Shown here piece by piece: positions 1-12,249 of a stretch of 64,000 bases of DNA. Location of the stretch: NCBI GenBank assembly GCA_030533445.1, contig JARPUW010000261.1, positions 1 to 64,000 of the forward strand, read 5' to 3'. Made by a program: the position numbers and the translations under genes. This DNA comes from Cyprinodon diabolis (taxonomy: Eukaryota; Chordata; Actinopteri; Cyprinodontiformes; Cyprinodontidae). The number at the start of each line of letters is the position of its first letter. Positions within the stretch are counted from its first letter, which is position 1. The notes below the pieces were generated by a model. It worked only from the letters and a program-made list of their open reading frames with translations, was not told where the DNA came from and ran no database searches.

Positions 1-709
1 CCAGAAAAGATCATGGCTGTATCATTAATGGTTTGTGTGTTACAACTCCAGAGGCCAAAATGGCATTATCTCACTGTGAAATGAGCGTTTTGGCCTCAAC
101 TTCTGATTTGAAGCTTGGAAGCAAAAACATCTGCTCAAATCTACTTTATATTGTTAGTTTTCAGCTCTAGATGATTGCCAGAAAAGATCATGGCTGTATC
201 ATTAATGGTTTGTCTGTTACAACTCCAGAGGCCAAAATGGCATTATCTCACTGTGAAAAGAGCGTTTTGGCCTCAACCTTCTGTTTTGAAGCTTGGAACC
301 AAAAACATCTGCTCAAATCTACTTTATATTGTTAGTTTTCAGCTCTAGATGATTGCCAGAAAAGATCATGGCTGTATCATTAATGGTTTGTCTGTTATAA
401 CTCCAGAGGCCAAAATGGCATTATCTCACTGTGAAATGAGCGTTTTGGCCTCAACTTCTGTTTTGAAGCTTGGAACCATAAACATCTGCTCAAATCTACT
501 TTATATTGTTAGTTTTCAGCTCTAGATGATTGCCAGAAAAGATCATGGCTGTATCAGTAATGGTTTGTCTGTTACAACTCCAGAGGCCAAAATGGCATTA
601 TCTCACTGTGAAATGAGCGTTTTGGCCTCAACTTCTGATTTGAAGCTTGGAAGCAAAAACATCTGCTCAAATCTACTTTATATTGTTAGTTTTCAGCTCT
701 AGATGATTG

Positions 710-886
710 CCAGAAAAGATCATGGCTGTATCATTAATGGTTTGTCTGTTACAACTCCAGAGGCCAAAATGGCATTATCTCACTGTGAAAAGAGCGTTTT
801 GGCCTCAACCTTCTGATTTGAAGCTTGAAAAAAAAACATCTGCTCAAATCTACTTTATATTGTTAGTTTTCAGCTCTAGATGATTG
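710..886 (+). repeat. Class B monomer with a nine-A run
   Basis: Monomer 5 is class B, but the usual GGAACCAAAAAC segment reads GAAAAAAAAAC. This puts nine consecutive A at 828-836 and shortens the monomer to 177 bp. It is the longest homopolymer I noticed in the window and occurs once. It could be a true local deletion and substitution or a sequencing or consensus error at a homopolymer. Confidence 0.8.
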
Positions 887-1064
887 CCAGAAAAGATCAT
901 GGCTGTATCATTAATGGTTTGTCTGTTACAACTCCAGAGGCCAAAATGGCATTATCTCACTGTGAAAAGAGCGTTTTGGCCTCAACCTTCTGATTTGAAG
1001 CTTGGAACCAAAAACATCTGCTCAAATCTACTTTATATTGTTAGTTTTCAGCTCTAGATGATTG

Positions 1065-1773
1065 CCAGAAAAGATCATGGCTGTATCATTAATGGTTTGT
1101 CTGTTACAACTCCAGAGGCCAAAATGGCATTATCTCACTGTGAAATGAGCGTTTTGGCCTCAACTTCTGTTTTGAAGCTTGGAACCATAAACATCTGCTC
1201 AAATCTACTTTATATTGTTAGTTTTCAGCTCTAGATGATTGCCAGAAAAGATCATGGCTGTATCATTAATGGTTTGTCCGTTACAACTCCAGAGGCCAAA
1301 ATGGCATTATCTCACTGTGAAATGAGCGTTTTGGCCTCAACTTCTGATTTGAAGCTTGGAAGCAAAAATATCTGCTCAAATCTACTTTATATTGTTAGTT
1401 TTCAGCTCTAGATGATTGCCAGAAAAGATTATGGCTGCATCATTAATGGTTTGTCTGTTACAACTCCAGAGGCCAAAATGGCATTATCTCACTGTGAAAT
1501 GAGCGTTTTGGCCTCAACTTCTGATTTGAAGCTTGGAAGCAAAAACATCTGCTCAAATCTACTTTATATTGTTAGTTTTCAGCTCTAGATGATTGCCAGA
1601 AAAGATCATGGCTGTATCATTAATGGTTTGTCTGTTACAACTCCAGAGGCCAAAATGGCATTATCTCACTGTGAAAAGAGCGTTTTGGCCTCAACCTTCT
1701 GTTTTGAAGCTTGGAACCAAAAACATCTGCTCAAATCTACTTTATATTGTTAGTTTTCAGCTCTAGATGATTG
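1065..1773. repeat. 4-mer unit, copy 1 of a 709-bp tandem duplication
   Basis: Monomers 7-10 in the order C, A(CCG), A, b. Monomer 8 carries AAAAATATCTGC (private T at 1369) and monomer 9 carries GATTATGGCTGCATC. Both markers recur exactly 709 bp later, which equals 3 x 177 + 178. No other difference between the two copies was noticed. This is a recent local amplification of four monomers. Confidence 0.9.
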
Positions 1774-2482
1774 CCAGAAAAGATCATGGCTGTATCATTA
1801 ATGGTTTGTCTGTTACAACTCCAGAGGCCAAAATGGCATTATCTCACTGTGAAATGAGCGTTTTGGCCTCAACTTCTGTTTTGAAGCTTGGAACCATAAA
1901 CATCTGCTCAAATCTACTTTATATTGTTAGTTTTCAGCTCTAGATGATTGCCAGAAAAGATCATGGCTGTATCATTAATGGTTTGTCCGTTACAACTCCA
2001 GAGGCCAAAATGGCATTATCTCACTGTGAAATGAGCGTTTTGGCCTCAACTTCTGATTTGAAGCTTGGAAGCAAAAATATCTGCTCAAATCTACTTTATA
2101 TTGTTAGTTTTCAGCTCTAGATGATTGCCAGAAAAGATTATGGCTGCATCATTAATGGTTTGTCTGTTACAACTCCAGAGGCCAAAATGGCATTATCTCA
2201 CTGTGAAATGAGCGTTTTGGCCTCAACTTCTGATTTGAAGCTTGGAAGCAAAAACATCTGCTCAAATCTACTTTATATTGTTAGTTTTCAGCTCTAGATG
2301 ATTGCCAGAAAAGATCATGGCTGTATCATTAATGGTTTGTCTGTTACAACTCCAGAGGCCAAAATGGCATTATCTCACTGTGAAAAGAGCGTTTTGGCCT
2401 CAACCTTCTGTTTTGAAGCTTGGAACCAAAAACATCTGCTCAAATCTACTTTATATTGTTAGTTTTCAGCTCTAGATGATTG
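1774..2482. repeat. 4-mer unit, copy 2 of a 709-bp tandem duplication
   Basis: Monomers 11-14 repeat the order and private markers of 1065-1773: T at 2078 in AAAAATATCTGC, then GATTATGGCTGCATC in the next monomer. A third, partial round follows at 2483-2836 (C, then A(CCG)). That round lacks the AATATC marker and instead reads AACATCAGCTC, so the repeat decays or ends there. Confidence 0.9.
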
Positions 2483-3014
2483 CCAGAAAAGATCATGGCT
2501 GTATCATTAATGGTTTGTCTGTTACAACTCCAGAGGCCAAAATGGCATTATCTCACTGTGAAATGAGCGTTTTGGCCTCAACTTCTGTTTTGAAGCTTGG
2601 AACCATAAACATCTGCTCAAATCTACTTTATATTGTTAGTTTTCAGCTCTAGATGATTGCCAGAAAAGATCATGGCTGTATCATTAATGGTTTGTCCGTT
2701 ACAACTCCAGAGGCCAAAATGGCATTATCTCACTGTGAAATGAGCGTTTTGGCCTCAACTTCTGATTTGAAGCTTGGAAGCAAAAACATCAGCTCAAATC
2801 TACTTTATATTGTTAGTTTTCAGCTCTAGATGATTGCCAGAAAAGATCATGGCTGTATCATTAATGGTTTGTCTGTTACAACTCCAGAGGCCAAAATGGC
2901 ATTATCTCACTGTGAAAAGAGCGTTTTGGCCTCAACCTTCTGATTTGAAGCTTGGAACCAAAAACATCTGCTCAAATCTACTTTATACTGTTAGTTTTCA
3001 GCTCTAGATGATTG

Positions 3015-6000
3015 CCAGAAAAGATCATGGCTGTATCATTAATGGTTTGTCTGTTACAACTCAAGATGCCAAAATGGCATTATCTCACTGTGAAATGAGC
3101 GTTTTGGCCTCAACTTCTGTTTTGAAGCTTGGAACCATAAACATCTGCTCAAATCTACTTTATATTGTTAGTTTTCAGCTCTAGATGATTGCCAGAAAAG
3201 ATCATGGCTGTATCATTAATGGTTTGTCTCTTACAACTCCAGAGGCCAAAATGGCATTATCTCACTGTGAAAAGAGCGTTTTGGCCTCAACCTTCTGATT
3301 TGAAGCTTGGAACCAAAAACATCTGCTCAAATCTACTTTATATTGTTAGTTTTCAGCTCTAGATGATTGCCAGAAAAGATCATGGCTGTATCATTAATGG
3401 TTTGTCTGTTACAACTCCAGAGGCCAAAATGGCATTATCTCACTGTGAAAAGAGCGTTTTGGCCTCAACCTTCTGATTTGAAGCTTGGAACCAAAAACAT
3501 CTGCTCAAATCTACTTTATATTGTTAGTTTTCAGCTCTAGATGATTGCCAGAAAAGATCATGGCTGTATCATTAATGGTTTGTCTGTTACAACTCCAGAG
3601 GCCAAAATGGCATTATCTCACTGTGAAATGAGCGTTTTGGCCTCAACTTCTGATTTGAAGCTTGGAAGCAAAAACATCTGCTCAAATCTACTTTATATTG
3701 TTAGTTTTCAGCTCTAGATGATTGCCAGAAAAGATCATGGCTGTATCATTAATGGTTTGTCTCTTACAACTCCAGAGGCCAAAATGGCATTATCTCACTG
3801 TGAAAAGAGCGTTTTGGCCTCAACCTTCTGATTTGAAGCTTGGAACCAAAAACATCTGCTCAAATCTACTTTATATTGTTAGTTTTCAGCTCTAGATGAT
3901 TGCCAGAAAAGATCATGGCTGTATCATTAATGGTTTGTCTGTTACAACTCCAGAGGCCAAAATGGCATTATCTCACTGTGAAATGAGCGTTTTGGCCTCA
4001 ACTTCTGTTTTGAACCTTGGAACCATAAACATCTGCTCAAATCTACTTTATATTGTTAGTTTTCAGCTCTAGATGATTGCCAGAAAAGATCATGGCTGTA
4101 TCATTAATGGTTTGTCTGTTACACAACTCCAGAGGCCAAAATGGCATTATCTCACTGTGAAATGAGCATTTTGGCCTCAACTTCTGTTTTGAAGCTTGGA
4201 ACCATAAACATCTGCTCAAATCTACTTTATATTGTTAGTTTTAAGCTCTAGATGATTGCCAGAAAAGATCATGGCTGTATCATTAATGGTTTGTCCGTTA
4301 CAACTCCAGAGGCCAAAATGGCATTATCTCACTGTGAAAAGAGCGTTTTGGCCTCAACTTCTGTTTTGAAGCTTGGAACCATAAACATCTGCTCAAATCT
4401 ACTTTATATTGTTAGTTTTCAGCTCTAGATGATTGCCAGAAAAGATCATGGCTGTATCATTAATGGTTTGTCTCTTACAACTCCAGAGGCCAAAATGGCA
4501 TTATCTCACTGTGAAAAGAGCGTTTTGGCCTCAACCTTCTGATTTGAAGCTTGGAACCAAAAACATCTGCTCACATCTACTTTATATTGTTAGTTTTCAG
4601 CTCTAGATGATTGCCAGAAAAGATCATGGCTGTATCATTAATGGTTTGTCTGTTACAACTCCAGAGGCCAAAATGGCATTATCTCACTGTGAAATGAGCG
4701 TTTTGGCCTCAACTTCTGATTTGAAGCTTGGAAGCAAAAACATCTGCTCAAATCTACTTTATATTGTTAGTTTTCCGCTCTAGATGATTGCCAGAAAAGA
4801 TCATGGCTGTATCATTAATGGTTTGTCTCTTACAACTCCAGAGGCCAAAATGGCATTATCTCACTGTGAAAAGAGCGTTTTGGCCTCAACCTTCTGATTT
4901 GAAGCTTGGAACCAAAAACATCTGCTCAAATCTACTTTATATTGTTAGGTTTCAGCTCTAGATGATTGCCAGAAAAGATCATGGCTGTATCATTAATGGT
5001 TTGTCTGTTACAACTCCAGAGGCCAAAATGGCATTATCTCACTGTGAAATGAGCGTTTTGGCCTCAACTTCTGTTTTGAACCTTGGAACCATAAACATCT
5101 GCTCAAATCTACTTTATATTGTTAGTTTTCAGCTCTAGATGATTGCCAGAAAAGATCATGGCTGTATCATTAATGGTTTGTCTGTTACACAACTCCAGAG
5201 GCCAAAATGGCATTATCTCACTGTGAAATGAGCGTTTTGGCCTCAACTTCTGTTTTGAAGCTTGGAACCATAAACATCTGCTCAAATCTACTTTATATTG
5301 TTAGTTTTCAGCTCTAGATGATTGCCAGAAAAGATCATGGCTGTATCAATAATGGTTTGTCCGTTACAACTCCAGAGGCCAAAATGGCATTATCTCACTG
5401 TGAAAAGAGCGTTTTGGCCTCAACTTCTGTTTTGAAGCTTGGAACCATAAACATCTGCTCAAATCTACTTTATATTGTTAGTTTTCAGCTCTAGATGATT
5501 GCCAGAAAAGATCATGGCTGTATCATTAATGGTTTGTCTGTTACAACTCCAGAGGCCAAAATGGCATTATCTCACTGTGAAAAGAGCGTTTTGGCCTCAA
5601 CCTTCTGATTTGAAGCTTGGAACCAAAAACATCTGCTCACATCTACTTTATATTGTTAGTTTTCAGCTCTAGATGATTGCCAGAAAAGATCATGGCTGTA
5701 TCATTAATGGTTTGTCTGTTACAACTCCAGAGGCCAAAATGGCATTATCTCACTGTGAAATGAGCGTTTTGGCCTCAACTTCTGATTTGAAGCTTGGAAG
5801 CAAAAACATCTGCTCAAATCTACTTTATATTGTTAGTTTTCCGCTCTAGATGATTGCCAGAAAAGATCATGGCTGTATCATTAATGGTTTGTCTCTTACA
5901 ACTCCAGAGGCCAAAATGGCATTATCTCGCTGTGAAAAGAGCGTTTTGGCCTCAACCTTCTGATTTGAAGCTTGGAACCAAAAACATCTGCTCAAATCTA

Positions 6001-6034
6001 CTTTATATTGTTAGGTTTCAGCTCTAGATGATTG
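3015..6034. repeat. 17-monomer duplicated segment, copy 1
   Basis: Monomers 18-34 match monomers 50-66 (8695-11717) in class order and in most private markers. These include TCAAGATGCC at 3061 and 8741, GAGCATTT plus TTTAAGCTC in monomers 24 and 56, TTTTCCGCTC at 4771 and 10454, and CTCGCTG at 5926 and 11609. The offset is 5680 bp at first and 5683 bp after a 3-bp insertion in copy 2. The resemblance continues more loosely into monomers 35-37 against 68-70. It crosses the left boundary chosen here for SU1, so the superunit boundary is partly a matter of convention. Confidence 0.85.
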
Positions 6035-6389
6035 CCAGAAAAGATCATGGCTGTATCATTAATGGTTTGTCTGTTACAACTCCAGAGGCCAAAATGGTAT
6101 TATCTCACTGTGAAATGAGCGTTTTGGCCTCAACTTCTGTTTTGAAGCTTGGAACCACAAACATCTGCTCAAATCTACTTTATATTGTTAATTTTCAGCT
6201 CTAGATGATTGCCAGAAAAGATCATGGCTGTATCATTAATGGTTTGTCTGTTACAACTCCAGAGGCCAAAATGGCATTATCTCACTGTGAAAAGAGCGTT
6301 TTGGCCTCAACCTTCTGATTTGAAGCTTGGAACCAAAAACATCTGCTCAAATCTACTTTATATTGTTAGTTTTCAGCTCTAGATGATTG

Positions 6390-6567
6390 CCAGAAAAGAT
6401 CATGGCTGTATCATTAATGGTTTGTCTGTTACAACTCCAGAGGCCAAAATGGTATTATCTCACTGTGAAATGAGCGTTTTGGCCTCAACCTTCTGATTTG
6501 AAGCTTGGAACCAAAAACATCTGCTCAAATCTACTTTATATTGTTAGTTTTCAGCTCTAGATGATTG
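6390..6567 (+). repeat. Monomer 37, class B 3' half only in SU1
   Basis: It starts like its equivalents in SU2 and SU3, with GGTATTATC and GAAATGAG. It then reads CAACCTTCTGATTTG (class B, 178 bp), where the others read CAACTTCTGTTTTG (177 bp). This one change accounts for the 1-bp difference between the 44-monomer segments of SU1 and SU3. It looks like a short conversion tract from a neighbouring B monomer such as monomer 36. Confidence 0.85.
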
Positions 6568-8871
6568 CCAGAAAAGATCATGGCTGTATCATTAATGGTT
6601 TGTCCGTTACAACTCCAGAGGCCAAAATGGCATTATCTCACTGTGAAATGAGCGTTTTGGCCTCAACTTCTGTTTTGAACCTTGGAACCATAAACATCTG
6701 CTCAAATCTACTTTATATTGTTAGTTTTCAGCTCTAGATGATTGCCAGAAAAGATCATGGCTGTATCATTAATGGTTTGTCTGTTACAACTCCAGAGGCC
6801 AAAATGGCATTATCTCACTGTGAAATGAGTGTTTTGGCCTCAACTTCTGTTTTGAAGCTTGGAACCATAAACATCTGCTCATATCTACTTTATATTGTTA
6901 GTTTTCAGCTCTAGATGATTGCCAGAAAAGATCATGGCTGTATCATTAATGGTTTGTCTGTTACAACTCCAGAGGCCAAAATGGCATTATCTCACTGTGA
7001 AATGAGCGTTTTGGCCTCAACTTCTGATTTGAAGCTTGGAAGCAAAAACATCTGCTCAAATCTACTTTATATTGTTAGTTTTCAGCTCTAGATGATTGCC
7101 AGAAAAGATCATGGCTGTATCATTAATGGTTTGTCTCTTACAACTCCAGAGGCCAAAATGGCATTATCTCACTGTGAAAAGAGCGTTTTGGCCTCAACCT
7201 TCTGATTTGAAGCTTGGAACCAAAAACATCTGCTCAAATCTACTTTATATTGTTAGTTTTCAGCTCTAGATGATTGCCAGAAAAGATCATGGCTGTATCA
7301 TTAATGGTTTGTCTGTTACAACTCCAGAGGCCAAAATGGCATTATCTCACTGTGAAATGAGCGTTTTGGCCTCAACTTCTGTTTTGAACCTTGGAACCAT
7401 AAACATCTGCTCAAATCTACTTTATATTGTTAGTTTTCAGCTCTAGATGATTGCCAGAAAAGATCATGGCTGTATCATTAATGGTTTGTCTGTTACAACT
7501 CCAGAGGCCAAAATGGCATTATCTCACTGTGAAATGAGCGTTTTGGCCTCAACTTCTGTTTTGAAGCTTGGAACCATAAACATCTGCTCAAATCTACTTT
7601 ATATTGTTAGTTTTCAGCTCTAGATGATTGCCAGAAAAGATCATGGCTGTATCATTAATGGTTTGTCTGTTACAACTCCAGAGGCCAAAATGGCATTATC
7701 TCACTGTAAAATGAGCGTTTTGGCCTCAACTTCTGTTTTGAAGCTTGGAACCATAAACATCTGCTCAAATCTACTTTATATTGTTAGTTTTCGGCTCTAG
7801 ATGATTGCCAGAAAAGATCATGGCTGTATCATTAATGGTTTGTCTGTTACAACTCCAGAGGCCAAAATGGCATTATCTCACTGTGAAAAGAGCGTTTTGG
7901 CCTCAACCTTCTGATTTGAAGCTTGGAACCAAAAACATCTGCTCAAATCTACTTTATATTGTTAGTTTTCAGCTCTAGATGATTGCCAGAAAAGATCATG
8001 GCTGTATCATTAATGGTTTGTCTGTTACAACTCCAGAGGCCAAAATGGCATTATCTCACTGTGAAATGAGCGTTTTGGCCTCAACTTCTGTTTTGAACCT
8101 TGGAACCATAAACATCTGCTCAAATCTACTTTATATTGTTAGTTTTCAGCTCTAGATGATTGCCAGAAAAGATCATGGCTGTATCATTAATGGTTTGTCT
8201 GTTACAACTCCAGAGGCCAAAATGGCATTATCTCACTGTGAAAAGAGCGTTTTGGCCTCAACTTCTGTTTTGAAGCTTGGAACCAAAAACATCTGCTCAA
8301 ATCTACTTTATATTGTTAGTTTTCAGCTCTAGATGATTGCCAGAAAAGATCATGGCTGTATCATTAATGGTTTGTCTGTTACAACTCCAGAGGCCAAAAT
8401 GGCATTATCTCACTGTGAAATGAGCGTTTTGGCCTCAACTTCTTTTTTGAAGCTTGGAACCATAAACATCTGCTCAAATCTACTTTATATTGTTAGTTTT
8501 CAGCTCTAGATGATTGCCAGAAAAGATCATGGCTGTATCATTAATGGTTTGTCTGTTACAACTCCAGAGGCCAAAATGGCATTATCTCACTGTGAAAAGA
8601 GCGTTTTGGCCTCAACCTTCTGATTTGAAGCTTGGAACCAAAAACATCTGCTCAAATCTACTTTATATTGTTAGTTTTCAGCTCTAGATGATTGCCAGAA
8701 AAGATCATGGCTGTATCATTAATGGTTTGTCTGTTACAACTCAAGATGCCAAAATGGCATTATCTCACTGTGAAATGAGCGTTTTGGCCTCAACTTCTGT
8801 TTTGAAGCTTGGAACCATAAACATCTGCTCAAATCTACTTTATATTGTTAGTTTTCAGCTCTAGATGATTG

Positions 8872-9585
8872 CCAGAAAAGATCATGGCTGTATCATTAAT
8901 GGTTTGTCTCTTACAACTCCAGAGGCCAAAATGGCATTATCTCACTGTGAAAAGAGCGTTTTGGCCTCAACCTTCTGATTTGAAGCTTGGAACCAAAAAC
9001 ATCTGCTCAAATCTACTTTATATTGTTAGTTTTCAGCTCTAGATGATTGCCAGAAAAGATCATGGCTGTATCATTAATGGTTTGTCTGTTACAACTCCAG
9101 AGGCCAAAATGGCATTATCTCACTGTGAAAAGAGCGTTTTCGCCTCAACCTTCTGATTTGAAGCTTGGAACCAAAAACATCTGCTCAAATCTACTTTATA
9201 TTGTTAGTTTTCAGCTCTAGATGATTGCCAGAAAAGATCATGGCTGTATCATTAATGGTTTGTCTGTTACAACTCCAGAGGCCAAAATGGCATTATTATC
9301 TCACTGTGAAATGAGCGTTTTGGCCTCAACTTCTGATTTGAAGCTTGGAAGCAAAAACATCTGCTCAAATCTACTTTATATTGTTAGTTTTCAGCTCTAG
9401 ATGATTGCCAGAAAAGATCATGGCTGTATCATTAATGGTTTGTCTCTTACAACTCCAGAGGCCAAAATGGCATTATCTCACTGTGAAAAGAGCGTTTTGG
9501 CCTCAACCTTCTGATTTGAAGCTTAGAACCAAAAACATCTGCTCAAATCTACTTTATATTGTTAGTTTTCAGCTCTAGATGATTG
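8872..9585. repeat. Four-monomer block present in SU1, absent from SU2
   Basis: Monomers 51-54 (B, B, A, B; 178+178+180+178 = 714 bp). They contain TTTTCGCC, the 3-bp insertion CATTATTATC and CTTAGAACC. The equivalent block in SU3 is at 42230-42943 with the same private variants. SU2 goes from the TCAAGATGCC monomer straight to the K monomer. A related block without these variants is at 3192-3902 in the head. Confidence 0.9.
9228..9407 (+). repeat. 180-bp class A monomer with 3-bp insertion
   Basis: CATTATCTC is expanded to CATTATTATCTC at 9291, a slippage-like duplication of ATT/TTA. The same insertion is at the SU3 equivalent (monomer at 42586) and nowhere else that I saw. It explains the change of offset from 5680 to 5683 bp between the two 17-monomer segments. 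Confidence 0.9.
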
Positions 9586-11717
9586 CCAGAAAAGATCATG
9601 GCTGTATCATTAATGGTTTGTCTGTTACAACTCCAGAGGCCAAAATGGCATTATCTCACTGTGAAATGAGCGTTTTGGCCTCAACTTCTGTTTTGAACCT
9701 TGGAACCATAAACATCTGCTCAAATCTACTTTATATTGTTAGTTTTCAGCTCTAGATGATTGCCAGAAAAGATCATGGCTGTATCATTAATGGTTTGTCT
9801 GTTACACAAGTCCAGAGGCCAAAATGGCATTATCTCACTGTGAAATGAGCATTTTGGCCTCAACTTCTGTTTTGAAGCTTGGAACCATAAACATCTGCTC
9901 AAATCTACTTTATATTGTTAGTTTTAAGCTCTAGATGATTGCCAGAAAAGATCATGGCTGTATCATTAATGGTTTGTCCGTTACAACTCCAGAGGCCAAA
10001 ATGGCATTATCTCACTGTGAAAAGAGCGTTTTGGCCTCAACTTCTGTTTTGAAGCTTGGAACCATAAACATCTGCTCAAATCTACTTTATATTGTTAGTT
10101 TTCAGCTCTAGATGACTGCCAGAAAAGATCATGGCTGTATCATTAATGGTTTGTCTCTTACAACTCCAGAGGCCAAAATGGCATTATCTCACTGTGAAAA
10201 GAGCGTTTTGGCCTCAACCTTCTGATTTGAAGCTTGGAACCAAAAACAGCTGCTCACATCTACTTTATATTGTTAGTTTTCAGCTCTAGATGATTGCCAG
10301 AAAAGATCATGGCTGTATCATTAATGGTTTGTCTGTTACAACTCCAGAGGCCAAAATGGCATTATCTCACTGTGAAATGAGCGTTTTGGCCTCAACTTCT
10401 GATTTGAAGCTTGGAAGCAAAAACATCTGCTCAAATCTACTTTATATTGTTAGTTTTCCGCTCTAGATGATTGCCAGAAAAGATCATGGCTGTATCATTA
10501 ATGGTTTGTCTCTTACAACTCCAGAGGCCAAAATGGCATTATCTCACTGTGAAAAGAGCGTTTTGGCCTCAACCTTCTGATTTGAAGCTTGGAACCAAAA
10601 ACATCTGCTCAAATCTACTTTATATTGTTAGGTTTCAGCTCTAGATGATTGCCAGAAAAGATCATGGCTGTATCATTAATGGTTTGTCTGTTACAACTCC
10701 AGAGGCCAAAATGGCATTATCTCACTGTGAAATGAGCGTTTTGGCCTCAACTTCTGTTTTGAACCTTGGAACCATAAACATCTGCTCAAATCTACTTTAT
10801 ATTGTTAGTTTTCAGCTCTAGATGATTGCCAGAAAAGATCATGGCTGTATCATTAATGGTTTGTCTGTTACACAACTCCAGAGGCCAAAATGGCATTATC
10901 TCACTGTGAAATGAGCGTTTTGGCCTCAACTTCTGTTTTGAAGCTTGGAACCATAAACATCTGCTCAAATCTACTTTATGTTGTTAGTTTTCAGCTCTAG
11001 ATGATTGCCAGAAAAGATCATGGCTGTATCATTAATGGTTTGTCCGTTACAACTCCAGAGGCCAAAATGGCATTATCTCACTGTGAAAAGAGCGTTTTGG
11101 CCTCAACTTCTGTTTTGAAGCTTGGAACCATAAACATCTGCTCAAATCTACTTTATATTGTTAGTTTTCAGCTCTAGATGATTGCCAGAAAAGATCTTGG
11201 CTGTATCATTAATGGTTTGTCTGTTACAACTCCAGAGGCCAAAATGGCATTATCTCACTGTGAAAAGAGCGTTTTGGCCTCAACCTTCTGATTTGAAGCT
11301 TGGAACCAAAAACATCTGCTCACATCTACTTTATATTGTTAGTTTTCAGCTCTAGATGATTGCCAGAAAAGATCATGGCTGTATCATTAATGGTTTGTCT
11401 GTTACAACTCCAGAGGCCAAAATGGCATTATCTCACTGTGAAATGAGCGTTTTGGCCTCAACTTCTGATTTGAAGCTTGGAAGCAAAAACATCTGCTCAA
11501 ATCTACTTTATATTGTTAGTTTTCCGCTCTAGATGATTGCCAGAAAAGATCATGGCTGTATCATTAATGGTTTGTCTCTTACAACTCCAGAGGCCAAAAT
11601 GGCATTATCTCGCTGTGAAAAGAGCGTTTTGGCCTCAACCTTCTGATTTGAAGCTTGGAACCAAAAACATCTGCTCAAATCTACTTTATATTGTTAGGTT
11701 TCAGCTCTAGATGATTG

Positions 11718-11894
11718 CCAGAAAAGATCATGGCTGTATCATTAATGGTTTGTCTGTTACAACTCCAGAGGCCAAAATGGCATTAATTCACTGCGAAATG
11801 AGCGTTTTGGCCTCAACTTCTGTTTTGAAGCTTGGAACCATAAAAATCTGCTCAAATCTACTTTATATTGTTAGTTTTCAGCTCTAGATGATTG
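11718..11894 (+). repeat. Boundary monomer 67 (ATTAATTCACTGCG variant)
   Basis: A class C monomer whose usual CATTATCTCACTGTG reads CATTAATTCACTGCG, with AAAAATCTGC further on. It is the last monomer before the 26-mer in every superunit (11718, 28040, 45076) and recurs once in the tail at 60152. That makes it a sharp bar code for aligning blocks. The change alters the loop of the monomer's inverted repeat but leaves the 10-bp arms intact. Confidence 0.9.
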
Positions 11895-12071
11895 CCAGAA
11901 AAGATCATGGCTGTATCATTAATGGTTTGTCTGTTACAACTCCAGAGGCCAAAATGGCATTATCTCACTGTGAAATGAGCGTTTTGGCCTCAACTTCTGT
12001 TTTGAAGCTTGGAACCACAAACATCTGCTCAAATCTACTTTATATTGTTAATTTTCAGCTCTAGATGATTG

Positions 12072-12249
12072 CCAGAAAAGATCATGGCTGTATCATTAAT
12101 GGTTTGTCTGTTACAACTCCAGAGGCCAAAATGGCATTATCTCACTGTGAAAAGAGCGTTTTGGCCTCAACCTTCTGATTTGAAGCTTGGAACCAAAAAC
12201 ATCTGCTCAAATCTACTTTATATTGTTAGTTTTCAGCTCTAGATGATTG
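12072..12249 (+). repeat. Class B monomer, exemplar (178 bp)
   Basis: Representative of class B: GAAAAGAGCG (A82), CAACCTTCTGATTTG (extra C, A106), GGAACCAAAAAC (C121, A124). The extra C makes this class 178 bp and shifts reading frame relative to the 177-bp classes. Many B monomers also have CTCTTAC in place of CTGTTAC. Confidence 0.9.

Larger units (their letters stand above)
1..4079. repeat. Head block, 23 monomers, short-period HOR
   Basis: Monomers 1-23. Class order: A, b, C, A, B, B, C, A(CCG), A, b, C, A(CCG), A, b, C, A(CCG), B, C, B, B, A, B, K, where b is a 178-bp B-like monomer with T106. A rough 4-monomer period (C, A, A, b) dominates monomers 3-16. Private variants include TGTGTTAC in monomer 1, GTTATAAC in monomer 3, ATCAGTAAT in monomer 4, a nine-A run in monomer 5 and ATACTGTTAG in monomer 17. 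The last six monomers (3015-4079) already follow the order seen inside the superunits, so the head grades into SU1. The left edge of the array lies outside the window. Confidence 0.9.
8695..11717. repeat. 17-monomer duplicated segment, copy 2
   Basis: Monomers 50-66, the partner of 3015-6034. It differs from copy 1 by extra private changes: TTTTCGCC in monomer 52, a 3-bp insertion CATTATTATC at 9291, CTTAGAACC in monomer 54, CACAAGTCC in monomer 56, GATGACTGCC at 10111, AACAGCTGC in monomer 58, TTATGTTGTT in monomer 62 and GATCTTGGC in monomer 64. These extra mutations suggest that copy 2 diverged after the duplication and before the superunit was amplified, because most of them are also found in SU2 and SU3. 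Confidence 0.85.
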
